Shown one piece after another: positions 7,760-15,318 of a stretch of DNA of 38,365 nucleotides; position 1 is the first letter of the stretch, and each line of letters starts with the position of its first letter. The notes under the pieces were generated by a model, which was not told where the DNA came from, searched no databases, and saw only the letters and a list, made by a program, of their open reading frames with translations. Made by a program: the position numbers and the translations under genes. The stretch covers positions 1 through 38,365 of the forward strand of contig CALDIA010000070.1 of the NCBI GenBank assembly GCA_937901455.1. Reading direction: 5' to 3'. The DNA comes from an uncultured Bacteroidales bacterium (lineage in GTDB: Bacteria > Bacteroidota > Bacteroidia > Bacteroidales > WCHB1-69).

Positions 7760-10700
7760 TCATATACGCTCAATCACCGCAATCTCCTCCTCCGTCACCC
7801 CATACAACCCATACACCAACCTATCAATCTCCCGCTCCAACATAGAGGTGTCATCCGATGGATTGGACTTCTTTGCATCAAGGATTTGGTCAACTAAGGC
7901 AATGATAGGCTGTTGTTGTTCCATTGTCAGTTTGGGAATTGGAATGCTTTTAATGGATTCGGTGTCAAATGGTAAAGCACCACCATTAAGATGTTTTGTT
8001 TCGTTTTTGGTGCAATAATAGTAATCTATTAACCTGCTGTTCAGTAATCCTAAAACGAATTTAATATGGTAATTTTTGAAGCTATGAAGCACGTTCACTT
8101 TGCCTGCGCATTCGCCTTCATTCGAAATAGCAACCCGACAATGGCTTGTCATTCTCGTCATAAAGAGACATTGATTTTGAAAACAGCGCAATGCATTTGT
8201 ACTGTATAGTGTGGTGTCTATATACTTCTCACTCTCTGTGACATATCGCTTGATTTGTTTAGATTCAACAAATATTTGATATTCTGAACTTTCTTGGCAA
8301 TAAGTCACATAGTCTCTGAAACCGGTTTTTGACAATCCACAGAAGATGGAACAAATGTCAGCTAAAATCTTTTGTTGTTGTTCCAATTTGTCGTCTATCA
8401 GCGAATTGTGTGACAAGGTTATAACATAATTCTGTTTTTGAATGAAAGATGATTTAGGTATGATAGATTTGTTGGTTTCAATTCGAACCAAATCTCTTGG
8501 ACTGAATAAAACAATATCACTTTGTGAGTTGCTTTTGACAATCGAATTGATGCAAGTGTATGTGCTAGCATCCTTGAAAACTTTTATGTTTGATACATCA
8601 ACGATGGAGGATAATTTGTGATTTTTCACAATAAAATGTCTTATGCCATTTCCTGATTCAGCTGACAAATATTGATAGGGATTAATGTAATACAAAACAC
8701 CCGAATCACGCAATATGTTTACCCCATGTTCTATGAAATACACGTATAAACTTCCTTTCTTTTCAATTTTATAGGATGAAAATATGTTTAGTCCAGATTT
8801 TGTTGTGGCATCAATTCGCCTATAATCAACATACGGCGGGTTCCCCACCACGATGTCAAACCCTCCCTTGTCGAAGATGTCCTTGAACCAGGTGTGCCAG
8901 AGGAAGAACTCCTGGTTGGCGGAGGGGTCGAGGGCGGCGAGACGGAGCTCGGCGGACGGACGCAACCCCTGCTGGCGGATGTATCGCTTGACACTGTCGT
9001 TGATTTCGCGGCGCGCCGCCGCCTTCTTCCCATGGTCGGTGAGGCTGAAGTACTCCTTCAGCATCAGCTGGAGGTTGCGCCTGGTCTCGTCGGAGGTGTA
9101 CTCCATCGCTAACTGGTTCGCGCCCGCCTTGCCGCGCCCCTTCCCGATACGGCTCAGCATGCCGCCGCCGGCCATCAGGCGGCTCAGGTCCACCCCGCCG
9201 AAACTCTCAATCAGACTGTTGCCCTGCATGAACTTGTAGTCGAAGTTGGGCAGCGGCGCGGGCTCGTCGCTATCGACCACGATGCTGAGCCAGAACCGCA
9301 GCCGCGCGATGTCGATGGCGCCCCGCTCGATATCGACCCCGTAGATGTTGTTTTCGATGATCTCTTTCTTTAACTGTAAACGACTGTTCTTTCCAACCCT
9401 GTCATCATTCCTAATTGATTCCCGGCACCGCCACAATTCGTTCAGCAGCCCCATCGGGAATGCGCCGCTGCCGATGGCAGGATCGCAGATCTTCACCTCG
9501 CGCAAGGCACGGTCGAGGAGGGCGCGGTAGGGTTCCAATTCATTAGGGAATTCGTGGGTTTCGACGAAGGTGCGGATTGCGGAATCTGTAGAGACGCGCC
9601 ATGGCACGTCTCTACAATCGGCCAATTGTTGTGTCAGATACGCAATCAACGATTCCTTGCACATATACCGCACAATCTCTTTCGGGGTGTAGAACGCGCC
9701 CTTGGCTTTGTTGTCTTCCAACAGACTCTCGAAGATCTTGCCCAACATTTCGGGATCGACGCCGATCTCGGCATCGTCGGGGTCGTTTTCATCGACAGTG
9801 AAGTTGTAGGAGGCGAGGAAATCGAACAGCATCTTGAAGGTCCGCGCGGGCAGCGTCACCCGCAATTTGTCAATGTCGTCCTCTTCGAAGAGACCGCCGT
9901 TCAAGTAAGGGATGCTGTTCGATGAGGAATTGTTTTGCGCGGGTTGCCATTGATGGAGTAAATCGATGTTCCAGTGATGGTTACGAAAAACTTCTTCACG
10001 GTGTTCGGGTTCGGTGTTGAGCATTCCGAAGAAAAGCGGTTCGAGGACGCTTTCGAGATAGTCGTCCTGGTGGTTGCAATTGCGGAAGGTGTTCTGCATG
10101 AAATTGGGGTCGCCGTTGAGCCAGCCTTTTTTCTGCAAAAAATGGAGGAACACGATGCGGCCCATCATCTTTTTGACGTAGTCGTGGAGACGGGCGTCGG
10201 ATGTTCCGTCGGTAGAGACGCGCCATGGCACGTCTCTACGATAGGATTGCGCCAATTCCGTCACTATACGGTCGTAATGGAGATGGTATTCGTCGAAGAA
10301 CTCGTCGCTGAGCGCATCCACCGAGAAGGATTCCCTGAGGTCGGACAGCTTTAAGCGCCCACTCAGCTTGGCAATCTTCTCCAACCGCTCAAGCGGTGTC
10401 TTGTATTGCCCGTTTTCGTCGCCTAAGATGTAGGAGAACCGTTTGGCCGAGGTGCTGCCCTCTTTGAGGTCACAGATGTAGGACAACCGCCAGTGCCGGC
10501 CGTCGTCGAAAACGGCAATGGCCCCATCGACATCGTATTTCAGATAAGGACTGATCAGCTTGCGCAGACCCACACGCTTGCGGCGCACATCGCCGCCATC
10601 GGCCACGCGGGTGTAGAAAAAACCGAGCAGACGATGGTCGGCATCATCCATCTGACCGATGAAAAAACTCTGGTCGCCTTCGGCGTTGGTGTCGAGCCAT

Positions 10701-10813
10701 TCGGGACGCGAGGCCACATCGTTGCAACCGAAAAGACGATGCACGATTTCGTGGCTGTAAGTCGCATAGTCGAACGGCGACTTGAAAATCTGACGGAGGG
10801 TTTCGGTGTTCAT
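7760..10813 (-). CDS. Eco57I/PglX-like adenine-specific DNA methyltransferase (1017 aa)
   Basis: Predicted N6-adenine DNA methyltransferase. The conserved segment GKIFESLLEDNKAKGAFYTP (358-377) precedes the SAM-binding motif I DPAIGSGAF (444-452) and catalytic motif IV NPPY (658-661). The C-terminal 350 residues resemble a target-recognition region and end in a helical tail (LEREIDRLVYGLYGVTEEE). I see no PD-(D/E)xK nuclease motif in the N-terminus, so cleavage would fall to the helicase partner with its PLD domain. The start is 8 bases after the helicase stop. Odd features: two identical 28-bp palindromes lie inside the gene in the same frame, each giving RDVPWRVSTD (193-202 and 401-410); and base composition falls from about two-thirds to about one-third GC at the NPPY codons. 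Confidence 0.88.
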   Translation of the reverse strand: MNTETLRQIFKSPFDYATYSHEIVHRLFGCNDVASRPEWLDTNAEGDQSFFIGQMDDADHRLLGFFYTRVADGGDVRRKRVGLRKLISPYLKYDVDGAIAVFDDGRHWRLSYICDLKEGSTSAKRFSYILGDENGQYKTPLERLEKIAKLSGRLKLSDLRESFSVDALSDEFFDEYHLHYDRIVTELAQSYRRDVPWRVSTDGTSDARLHDYVKKMMGRIVFLHFLQKKGWLNGDPNFMQNTFRNCNHQDDYLESVLEPLFFGMLNTEPEHREEVFRNHHWNIDLLHQWQPAQNNSSSNSIPYLNGGLFEEDDIDKLRVTLPARTFKMLFDFLASYNFTVDENDPDDAEIGVDPEMLGKIFESLLEDNKAKGAFYTPKEIVRYMCKESLIAYLTQQLADCRDVPWRVSTDSAIRTFVETHEFPNELEPYRALLDRALREVKICDPAIGSGAFPMGLLNELWRCRESIRNDDRVGKNSRLQLKKEIIENNIYGVDIERGAIDIARLRFWLSIVVDSDEPAPLPNFDYKFMQGNSLIESFGGVDLSRLMAGGGMLSRIGKGRGKAGANQLAMEYTSDETRRNLQLMLKEYFSLTDHGKKAAARREINDSVKRYIRQQGLRPSAELRLAALDPSANQEFFLWHTWFKDIFDKGGFDIVVGNPPYVDYRRIDATTKSGLNIFSSYKIEKKGSLYVYFIEHGVNILRDSGVLYYINPYQYLSAESGNGIRHFIVKNHKLSSIVDVSNIKVFKDASTYTCINSIVKSNSQSDIVLFSPRDLVRIETNKSIIPKSSFIQKQNYVITLSHNSLIDDKLEQQQKILADICSIFCGLSKTGFRDYVTYCQESSEYQIFVESKQIKRYVTESEKYIDTTLYSTNALRCFQNQCLFMTRMTSHCRVAISNEGECAGKVNVLHSFKNYHIKFVLGLLNSRLIDYYYCTKNETKHLNGGALPFDTESIKSIPIPKLTMEQQQPIIALVDQILDAKKSNPSDDTSMLEREIDRLVYGLYGVTEEEIAVIERI
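9588..9615. repeat. 28-bp coding palindrome, copy 1
   Basis: The arms GTAGAGACGCGCC and GGCACGTCTCTAC meet at ATGG-type centre CCATGG; 13 of 14 arm positions pair. The sequence is identical to 10212-10239 and read in the same frame, encoding RDVPWRVSTD at residues 401-410 of the methyltransferase. Confidence 0.9.
10212..10239. repeat. 28-bp coding palindrome, copy 2
   Basis: Identical over 28 bases to 9588-9615, same orientation and same reading frame (RDVPWRVSTD, residues 193-202). It lies in what looks like a linker between two conserved segments of the methyltransferase. Confidence 0.9.
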
Positions 10814-10821
10814 TGTCGGGT

Positions 10822-13800
10822 TTATTTGAAGGTTTCGCTTAAAATGATGTCGGCGGCGGTGTAGGCCACCTGCTTTGTTTCAGTCTGCGGCTCCGGGTAG
10901 CTGTAGCGTCTGTCCAACTCTTCAAGCTGTTTCTGTATCTTGATGAGCGGTGCCGGCTCTTTCTTCTGCTTCCTCGAAATACGGTTGAGGGCATCGGCCA
11001 ACTGGTTGAAAGCTCCGCGTTCCACCATCTGCTTCAGACGGTCGATGGTGCCGCGTCCCTCTTCGTCGAGCAGAGGCCGCACCTCGCGCAAGAAAGCAGC
11101 GGCCTTCTTGGCGTCGTTGTCTTTGCTGCCGATTTTGAGCTTGTCTTCCTGATATTCGCGCTGCTGGTCGAGGGAATATTGCCGTATCGCGCTCTGTACC
11201 TGTTCGTAATGTCGCTGTATGCTGTCGCCGAAGGGAACCGCTTTCTCGTCGGGTTCCGCATGGAAGATGTCGGCGGCTTCGAGGAAGGAGAGCTCGCGGG
11301 GGGTGTCGCTGACGAGGTAGAAGGCTTTTTTGAGGGGAGAGGACAGGTACACGATAGAGGGTAGCGTCTCTCCGAGACGCTGATCGTCCTTGGTGGGCTG
11401 CAGCCCCACACTGCGCTGCGCTTGTGTGGGGTTAATTGCACTTCGTGCGTTTAGCCTCTCCGAGGCTATGGCGGAAGAGCCATCGAATCCTGATGCCTTC
11501 AAAGCGGCGTTTATAGAATCGTTGGTGACAAAGGAGAACTCCGAGGCTCTGGCGCAACGACTTTTCGGCGGAAGATTCTTGATACGGCGATAGAGCGAAG
11601 GATTGTTGTCGTGGAGGGTGCGCACTTCGCGCAGCAGCTCTAAACTGCGGTCGGTTTCGTCGCGCACGTCGGTGTTGAAGAGCTTGAACTCGTGTACCAG
11701 CTCGTCGTGCGAGTAGATTTTGGTGTCCTCGCCGAGGGCGGAATGGAAACTCTGCAGCTTGATGAGGGAGTTCTTCTTCAAACTGATGATGGAATCGCCG
11801 GGGTCGGAAGGGTAAAACATGTAGTTGTGGATGGCGGTGGCGGTGGAGCCGATACGGTTCACACGCCCGATGCGCTGCATCAACCGCGTGGCATTCCACG
11901 GGCTGTCGTAATTGACAATGACATTCGCCCTGTGCAGGTTCACGCCTTCGGCCAACACATCGGATGTAATCACGATGTTGTAGTCGTTACGCCACTCTTC
12001 TTTGTACTTGGCATCGAAGTTAGCCTGAATCGTTTTCTGAAGTCGCTTGCGGTTTTTGGCGCACACGGCCAGAATGTCTTGACGATGCAAACGCTCTTTC
12101 AACTCTCTTTCCAGATAGTTGACGGTATCGACGCTTTCGCTGAACACCACTAATTTACCGCCGGGATTCTTCTCCTTGTCGAACAGTTCCCCTTGCAGCA
12201 TGTTGATGAAAAGTTCTAACTTGGGGTCGGATTTCACTTTGTCCCATCGTTGGCACAGCTTGTCTAACACATCGGCATCATACTCCAACATCGGCAGGAG
12301 ATCGGGCTTGAAGTCGGCCGCATGGAAGAGTATCTCTTTCTGGTCGAAGCCTTTGCCGATGGCTAATTCGATGATTTCGTCCAACTCGACCCCGTCGGAC
12401 TGCAACTTTTTCACATTCAGCTCGGGGGCGATGATGACTTTGTCTTCTTGGAACATCTTTATCATCCCCCTTGTGGCATCCAAAAGAGTGTGGAGCGAGC
12501 GGCGGAAGGCATCGAAACTGCTTTCCAACCGTTTGACCAAATGCGTCTGGTAGATGGAAGCGAGCGAGTCGGCCATGTGCTTCGCCATCTTGCCGGAGGG
12601 GACTTTGTACGAGGGGCAATACTCCACCGCACGATAACGGGCGTAATGCAGGCCGCTCCCGTTGAAGATGTCCGCGTTCACCTCTTTCAGATTGGCCGAC
12701 GGCGTATCGACCAATTTTATATAGGTGTCGATGAAGAGTTTCAGCAATTCGGGCGACATCTGATAGGTGCGGTCGGTGGGGTCGAGCAGCTGCGGGAAAT
12801 GGATCTCGTGGGAGTAGCGGGGCTCGTGCTGGATATTGCTGCGGGTACGGCGCACCATCACTTTCTCCAACACTTTATGGCGAAGCTCTTGATTGACGGC
12901 ATCGATACGGGTGGTGAGGAAACCGGCGCTCATCGTGCGGCGCTGCGACATCAGGCTCTTGAATTCCTTGATCCACGGGGCAAACGTGTCGGCAATGTTG
13001 CTGACCCCGTCAATCGTGCAGCGCGCGGCATCCTGAAACAGCAGCAACTGGTTCTTGATGTCCTCGGGCGTGTTGTTGAGCGGCGTGGCAGAAAGCAGCA
13101 GCACCCGTTTGTTTCCGTCAACATTGCCTTTATTCGACCGTGCCGACTTGCAGATGCGCTGCAGCAGGTCATAGTTGTCGTTGCTGTCGTGCCGGAAGTT
13201 GTGCGCCTCATCGACGATAATGAGGTCGTAGTAACCAGGCTGACTGTAGTTGTTGGTGCCCTCAATGATTTTTTCCAAACTGCCATTGCTGACGAAGTGG
13301 CTATAGTTGTTTTTGATTTGGAAATCCCTGAAAGTGTCCTCCCAGTTTTTTTGCACCGAAGGCGGGAAAATGACGAGGATACGGGTGTTGTCGCCATTGG
13401 CGGCGATAAACCGCTGGGCAATCATGGCCGCCACCACGGTTTTTCCCAAACCCACCACGTCGGCGATGAAGCATCCGCCGTGTCGCATCATAATGTCGTA
13501 CCCTTGTACCACGGCGTCGCGCTGATAGGTGAGGTCGTCGTAATTGTCGGGAAGATGAGGGACGAAATGGTCTTCTACCTGGTTGCCGAAGTGGTCGATC
13601 AGCATCCGCATATAGAGTTCGTAAGGCGTAGGCTGATGTTCAGGCGGCGCGAGATGAGTTCCATCCACAATGCGGTTCACGTCATCCATAGTCACGGGTA
13701 TGGCATCGTTCCACAGATGCTGAAACTCTTCCTCGCAGTAATGCACATCGTCATAATCCTTCATGGCCACATTCAGCTCATAGCGCGGCGGTTCGGTGGT

Positions 13801-14292
13801 GCCGAGTCCTTGCGCGCTGAGGTTGCTGCTGCCCATAATGACCCAGCCGTCGCTATGCTCGCTGTGGTTCTTCGGCAGACAGAGATAGAATTTCGCATGG
13901 AGGTCTTTGGTGGGATGGATGCGCAATTGCAGACGTCCGTCGGCGATGTCGGCGCAAAACTGACGGATGCCTTCATCTACCTCGGAAGCGTATTCCGACT
14001 GATAGACATCGCGGAGGAAATCCTCGCAATATTGTTCGAGGCTCGCCTCCCTGTCGCCGAAAAACAGCTTGCCGGCGGCCTGCGATTGGCGGAAGAGATT
14101 GTCGATGTTGATGCCGACGAGGATGCGGATTTCGCTGACCTTCTCCAACTCCTTGCGCAGTTTGAAGTAGCCGGTAGAACGAAAATAGCCAACCACGGCA
14201 TGGAAGATGTCGAAGTTGGCCATTGCGGAGGCGATGCCGTGGAACTTGTCCATCAGCCGCGTCTCGATATTGTTGAAAAACTTGGTGCTCAT
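10822..14292 (-). CDS. SNF2/DEAD-type helicase with N-terminal PLD-like nuclease domain (1156 aa)
   Basis: Predicted ATP-dependent DNA translocase joined to a phospholipase D-family nuclease domain. The PLD half carries one HxK motif (LHAKFYLCL, His132, Lys134) and the distal GSSNLSAQG (Asn157); a single HKD-type motif usually implies a dimeric site. Helicase motifs: ADVVGLGKT (Walker A, 277-285), DEAH (361-364), SAT (401-403), and the C-lobe segment SDVLAEGVNLHRANVIV followed by QRIGRVNRIG. I place the start at ATG 14292 (MSTKFFNN) because the second copy at 35125 begins MGTRFFTN; the frame to GTG 14334 is an upstream extension. First gene of the operon. About 50 residues near position 970 come from a palindromic insertion absent from the second copy. 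Confidence 0.9.
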   Translation of the reverse strand: MSTKFFNNIETRLMDKFHGIASAMANFDIFHAVVGYFRSTGYFKLRKELEKVSEIRILVGINIDNLFRQSQAAGKLFFGDREASLEQYCEDFLRDVYQSEYASEVDEGIRQFCADIADGRLQLRIHPTKDLHAKFYLCLPKNHSEHSDGWVIMGSSNLSAQGLGTTEPPRYELNVAMKDYDDVHYCEEEFQHLWNDAIPVTMDDVNRIVDGTHLAPPEHQPTPYELYMRMLIDHFGNQVEDHFVPHLPDNYDDLTYQRDAVVQGYDIMMRHGGCFIADVVGLGKTVVAAMIAQRFIAANGDNTRILVIFPPSVQKNWEDTFRDFQIKNNYSHFVSNGSLEKIIEGTNNYSQPGYYDLIIVDEAHNFRHDSNDNYDLLQRICKSARSNKGNVDGNKRVLLLSATPLNNTPEDIKNQLLLFQDAARCTIDGVSNIADTFAPWIKEFKSLMSQRRTMSAGFLTTRIDAVNQELRHKVLEKVMVRRTRSNIQHEPRYSHEIHFPQLLDPTDRTYQMSPELLKLFIDTYIKLVDTPSANLKEVNADIFNGSGLHYARYRAVEYCPSYKVPSGKMAKHMADSLASIYQTHLVKRLESSFDAFRRSLHTLLDATRGMIKMFQEDKVIIAPELNVKKLQSDGVELDEIIELAIGKGFDQKEILFHAADFKPDLLPMLEYDADVLDKLCQRWDKVKSDPKLELFINMLQGELFDKEKNPGGKLVVFSESVDTVNYLERELKERLHRQDILAVCAKNRKRLQKTIQANFDAKYKEEWRNDYNIVITSDVLAEGVNLHRANVIVNYDSPWNATRLMQRIGRVNRIGSTATAIHNYMFYPSDPGDSIISLKKNSLIKLQSFHSALGEDTKIYSHDELVHEFKLFNTDVRDETDRSLELLREVRTLHDNNPSLYRRIKNLPPKSRCARASEFSFVTNDSINAALKASGFDGSSAIASERLNARSAINPTQAQRSVGLQPTKDDQRLGETLPSIVYLSSPLKKAFYLVSDTPRELSFLEAADIFHAEPDEKAVPFGDSIQRHYEQVQSAIRQYSLDQQREYQEDKLKIGSKDNDAKKAAAFLREVRPLLDEEGRGTIDRLKQMVERGAFNQLADALNRISRKQKKEPAPLIKIQKQLEELDRRYSYPEPQTETKQVAYTAADIILSETFK
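11363..11467. repeat. mosaic of four short hairpins inside the helicase gene
   Basis: Four consecutive dyads are visible: AGCGTCTC-tcc-GAGACGCT (11363-11381), CCCCACAC-12-GTGTGGGG (11404-11431), GCAC-ttc-GTGC (11438-11448) and AGCCTC-tcc-GAGGCT (11453-11467). On the minus strand the block is fully open in the helicase frame (SERLNARSAINPTQAQRSVG and onward). Confidence 0.85.
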
Positions 14293-14361
14293 GATGGCTC
14301 GGCGTTTTATGCGCTTCGCCTTTCGAGATGCCACAAAAAAGAATCCGTGAGTCTTTCTGTC

Positions 14362-14474
14362 TAAAGTCGAGGCTCTGGACTGCCTGTATTACAAACGAGA
14401 AAGCCCACGGATACACCGTGAGCATTTCTGCTTTCTCGCGTAATACAGTTGAAATTGTCCAGATTTCGACTTTA
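14362..14474. repeat. 113-bp interrupted inverted repeat in the island operon leader
   Basis: Arms pair in ordered blocks: TAAAGTCGA/TCGACTTTA at the outer ends, then CTGGAC/GTCCAG, CTGTATTAC/GTAATACAG, CGAGAAAGC/GCTTTCTCG and CACGG/CCGTG near the centre. A further ATCCGTG at 14343-14349 can pair with CACGGAT at 14406-14412, competing with the inner pairing. It lies between the promoter (14572-14579) and the helicase ATG (14292), so the transcribed leader would carry it. A regulatory RNA switch, operator or mobile-element remnant are all possible. Confidence 0.75.
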
Positions 14475-14516
14475 CTTGAAAAGCAAAAACGCTTTATGTC
14501 AAAAAATTACAAATGT

Positions 14517-14561
14517 CTATTTCTTTCTTCTACTACTCAATGAATTTTGGTTCTTACACAT
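14517..14561 (-). CDS. possible 14-codon leader ORF upstream of the island operon
   Basis: ATG at 14561 lies about 10 bases downstream of the -7 element and reads MCKNQNSLSSRRKK before a TAG. It precedes the large inverted repeat in the leader. A leader peptide controlling readthrough is conceivable, but such short frames arise by chance. Confidence 0.2.
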   Translation of the reverse strand: MCKNQNSLSSRRKK

Positions 14562-14571
14562 TTTTACAGGC

Positions 14572-14579
14572 GCAAAAGT
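14572..14579 (-). promoter_or_regulatory. Bacteroidetes -7 element of the helicase-methyltransferase operon
   Basis: TACTTTTG on the minus strand matches TAnnTTTG, preceded by a T-rich run. It implies a leader of about 270 bases before the helicase ATG at 14292. Confidence 0.6.
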
Positions 14580-14603
14580 ACAAAAAAATCCGACAGCGCA
14601 TAG

Positions 14604-15086
14604 GAAAAATGCTATAGATTCAGCTCGCCGAGCCTCTATTACCGGAACCGCATGGAAGCCGCTGCGGAACTCTACCACGCCGGAAAGGTCTCCTATCTTC
14701 TTGTTAGCGGCGACAACCACAAGCAGGGCTACAACGAGCCCGAATGCATGCGGCAGTCGCTCATCGCGCTGGGGGTCCCGGCTTCGCTCATCGTCTTGGA
14801 CTATGCGGGCTTCCGCACGTTCGACTCGATGGTGCGCTGCAAGAAGGTCTTCGGTCAGGACTCCGTCACGGTAATCTCCCAGCTCTGGCACAACGAACGC
14901 GCCCTCTACATCGCGAAACACTCGGATTTGGACGCCATCGCCTACAACGCCGGCGACGTACGGATGAAATGGTACTACGTAAAAAGCCGCTCCCGTGAAA
15001 TGCTCGCCAAGGTCAAGGTCGTCCTCGATGTGACCTTCGGCAAAAAGCCGAAATTCTTGGGAAAACCGGTAATTATTGGACGGTAG
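14604..15086 (+). pseudogene. sanA: sanA/YdcF-like DUF218 protein, 5' end missing
   Basis: The reading frame matches the C-terminal two-thirds of the SanA family of inner-membrane proteins linked in E. coli to envelope permeability and vancomycin exclusion: YYRNRMEAAAELYHAGKV, YLLVSGDN, YNEP, VLDYAGFRTFDSMVRCKKVF, HNERALYIA. Similarity continues upstream of the first ATG (14652) through FSSPSLYYRNR and then ends; a TAG lies in frame at 14601. Missing are the N-terminal membrane anchor and the first strand of the domain, about 80-90 residues by comparison with E. coli SanA. The break is within about 40 bases of the island promoter on the other strand. An internal start at 14652 could still give a 144-aa fragment. 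Confidence 0.75.
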
Positions 15087-15230
15087 CGGTGGCAAGAATA
15101 GTCATTATTTCGGTCTCTTCACCGCGGTCGCAGAAGTATTCCGGACTTTCGTAACCTTGGCATATAAAGGGATTTACAATCTATTTCTTCATAATATTCA
15201 GACTAAAAAAGTACAATATTCATTACATAA

Positions 15231-15245
15231 TTTCCGTAACGGAAA
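15231..15245. promoter_or_regulatory. operator-like palindrome upstream of the GH92 gene
   Basis: TTTCCG-TAA-CGGAAA is a perfect 6-bp dyad located about 45 bases upstream of the GH92 -7 element. It could be a regulator site; no dedicated regulator gene is adjacent. Confidence 0.35.
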
Positions 15246-15290
15246 AACTGCAATGTAAGAGCACAAAAAATTTCTTTCAAAAATAATATG

Positions 15291-15298
15291 TACCTTTG
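15291..15298 (+). promoter_or_regulatory. Bacteroidetes -7 element of the GH92 gene
   Basis: TACCTTTG matches TAnnTTTG, 20 bases upstream of the ATG at 15319. Confidence 0.6.
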
Positions 15299-15318
15299 CC
15301 GTCACTAAATCTCCTGTA

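Noticed and set aside
12448..14364. 638-codon open frame on the plus strand
   Set aside because: It lies entirely antisense to the helicase, whose motifs are unambiguous; the translation (runs of V, H, D, G) is typical of a mirrored coding frame.
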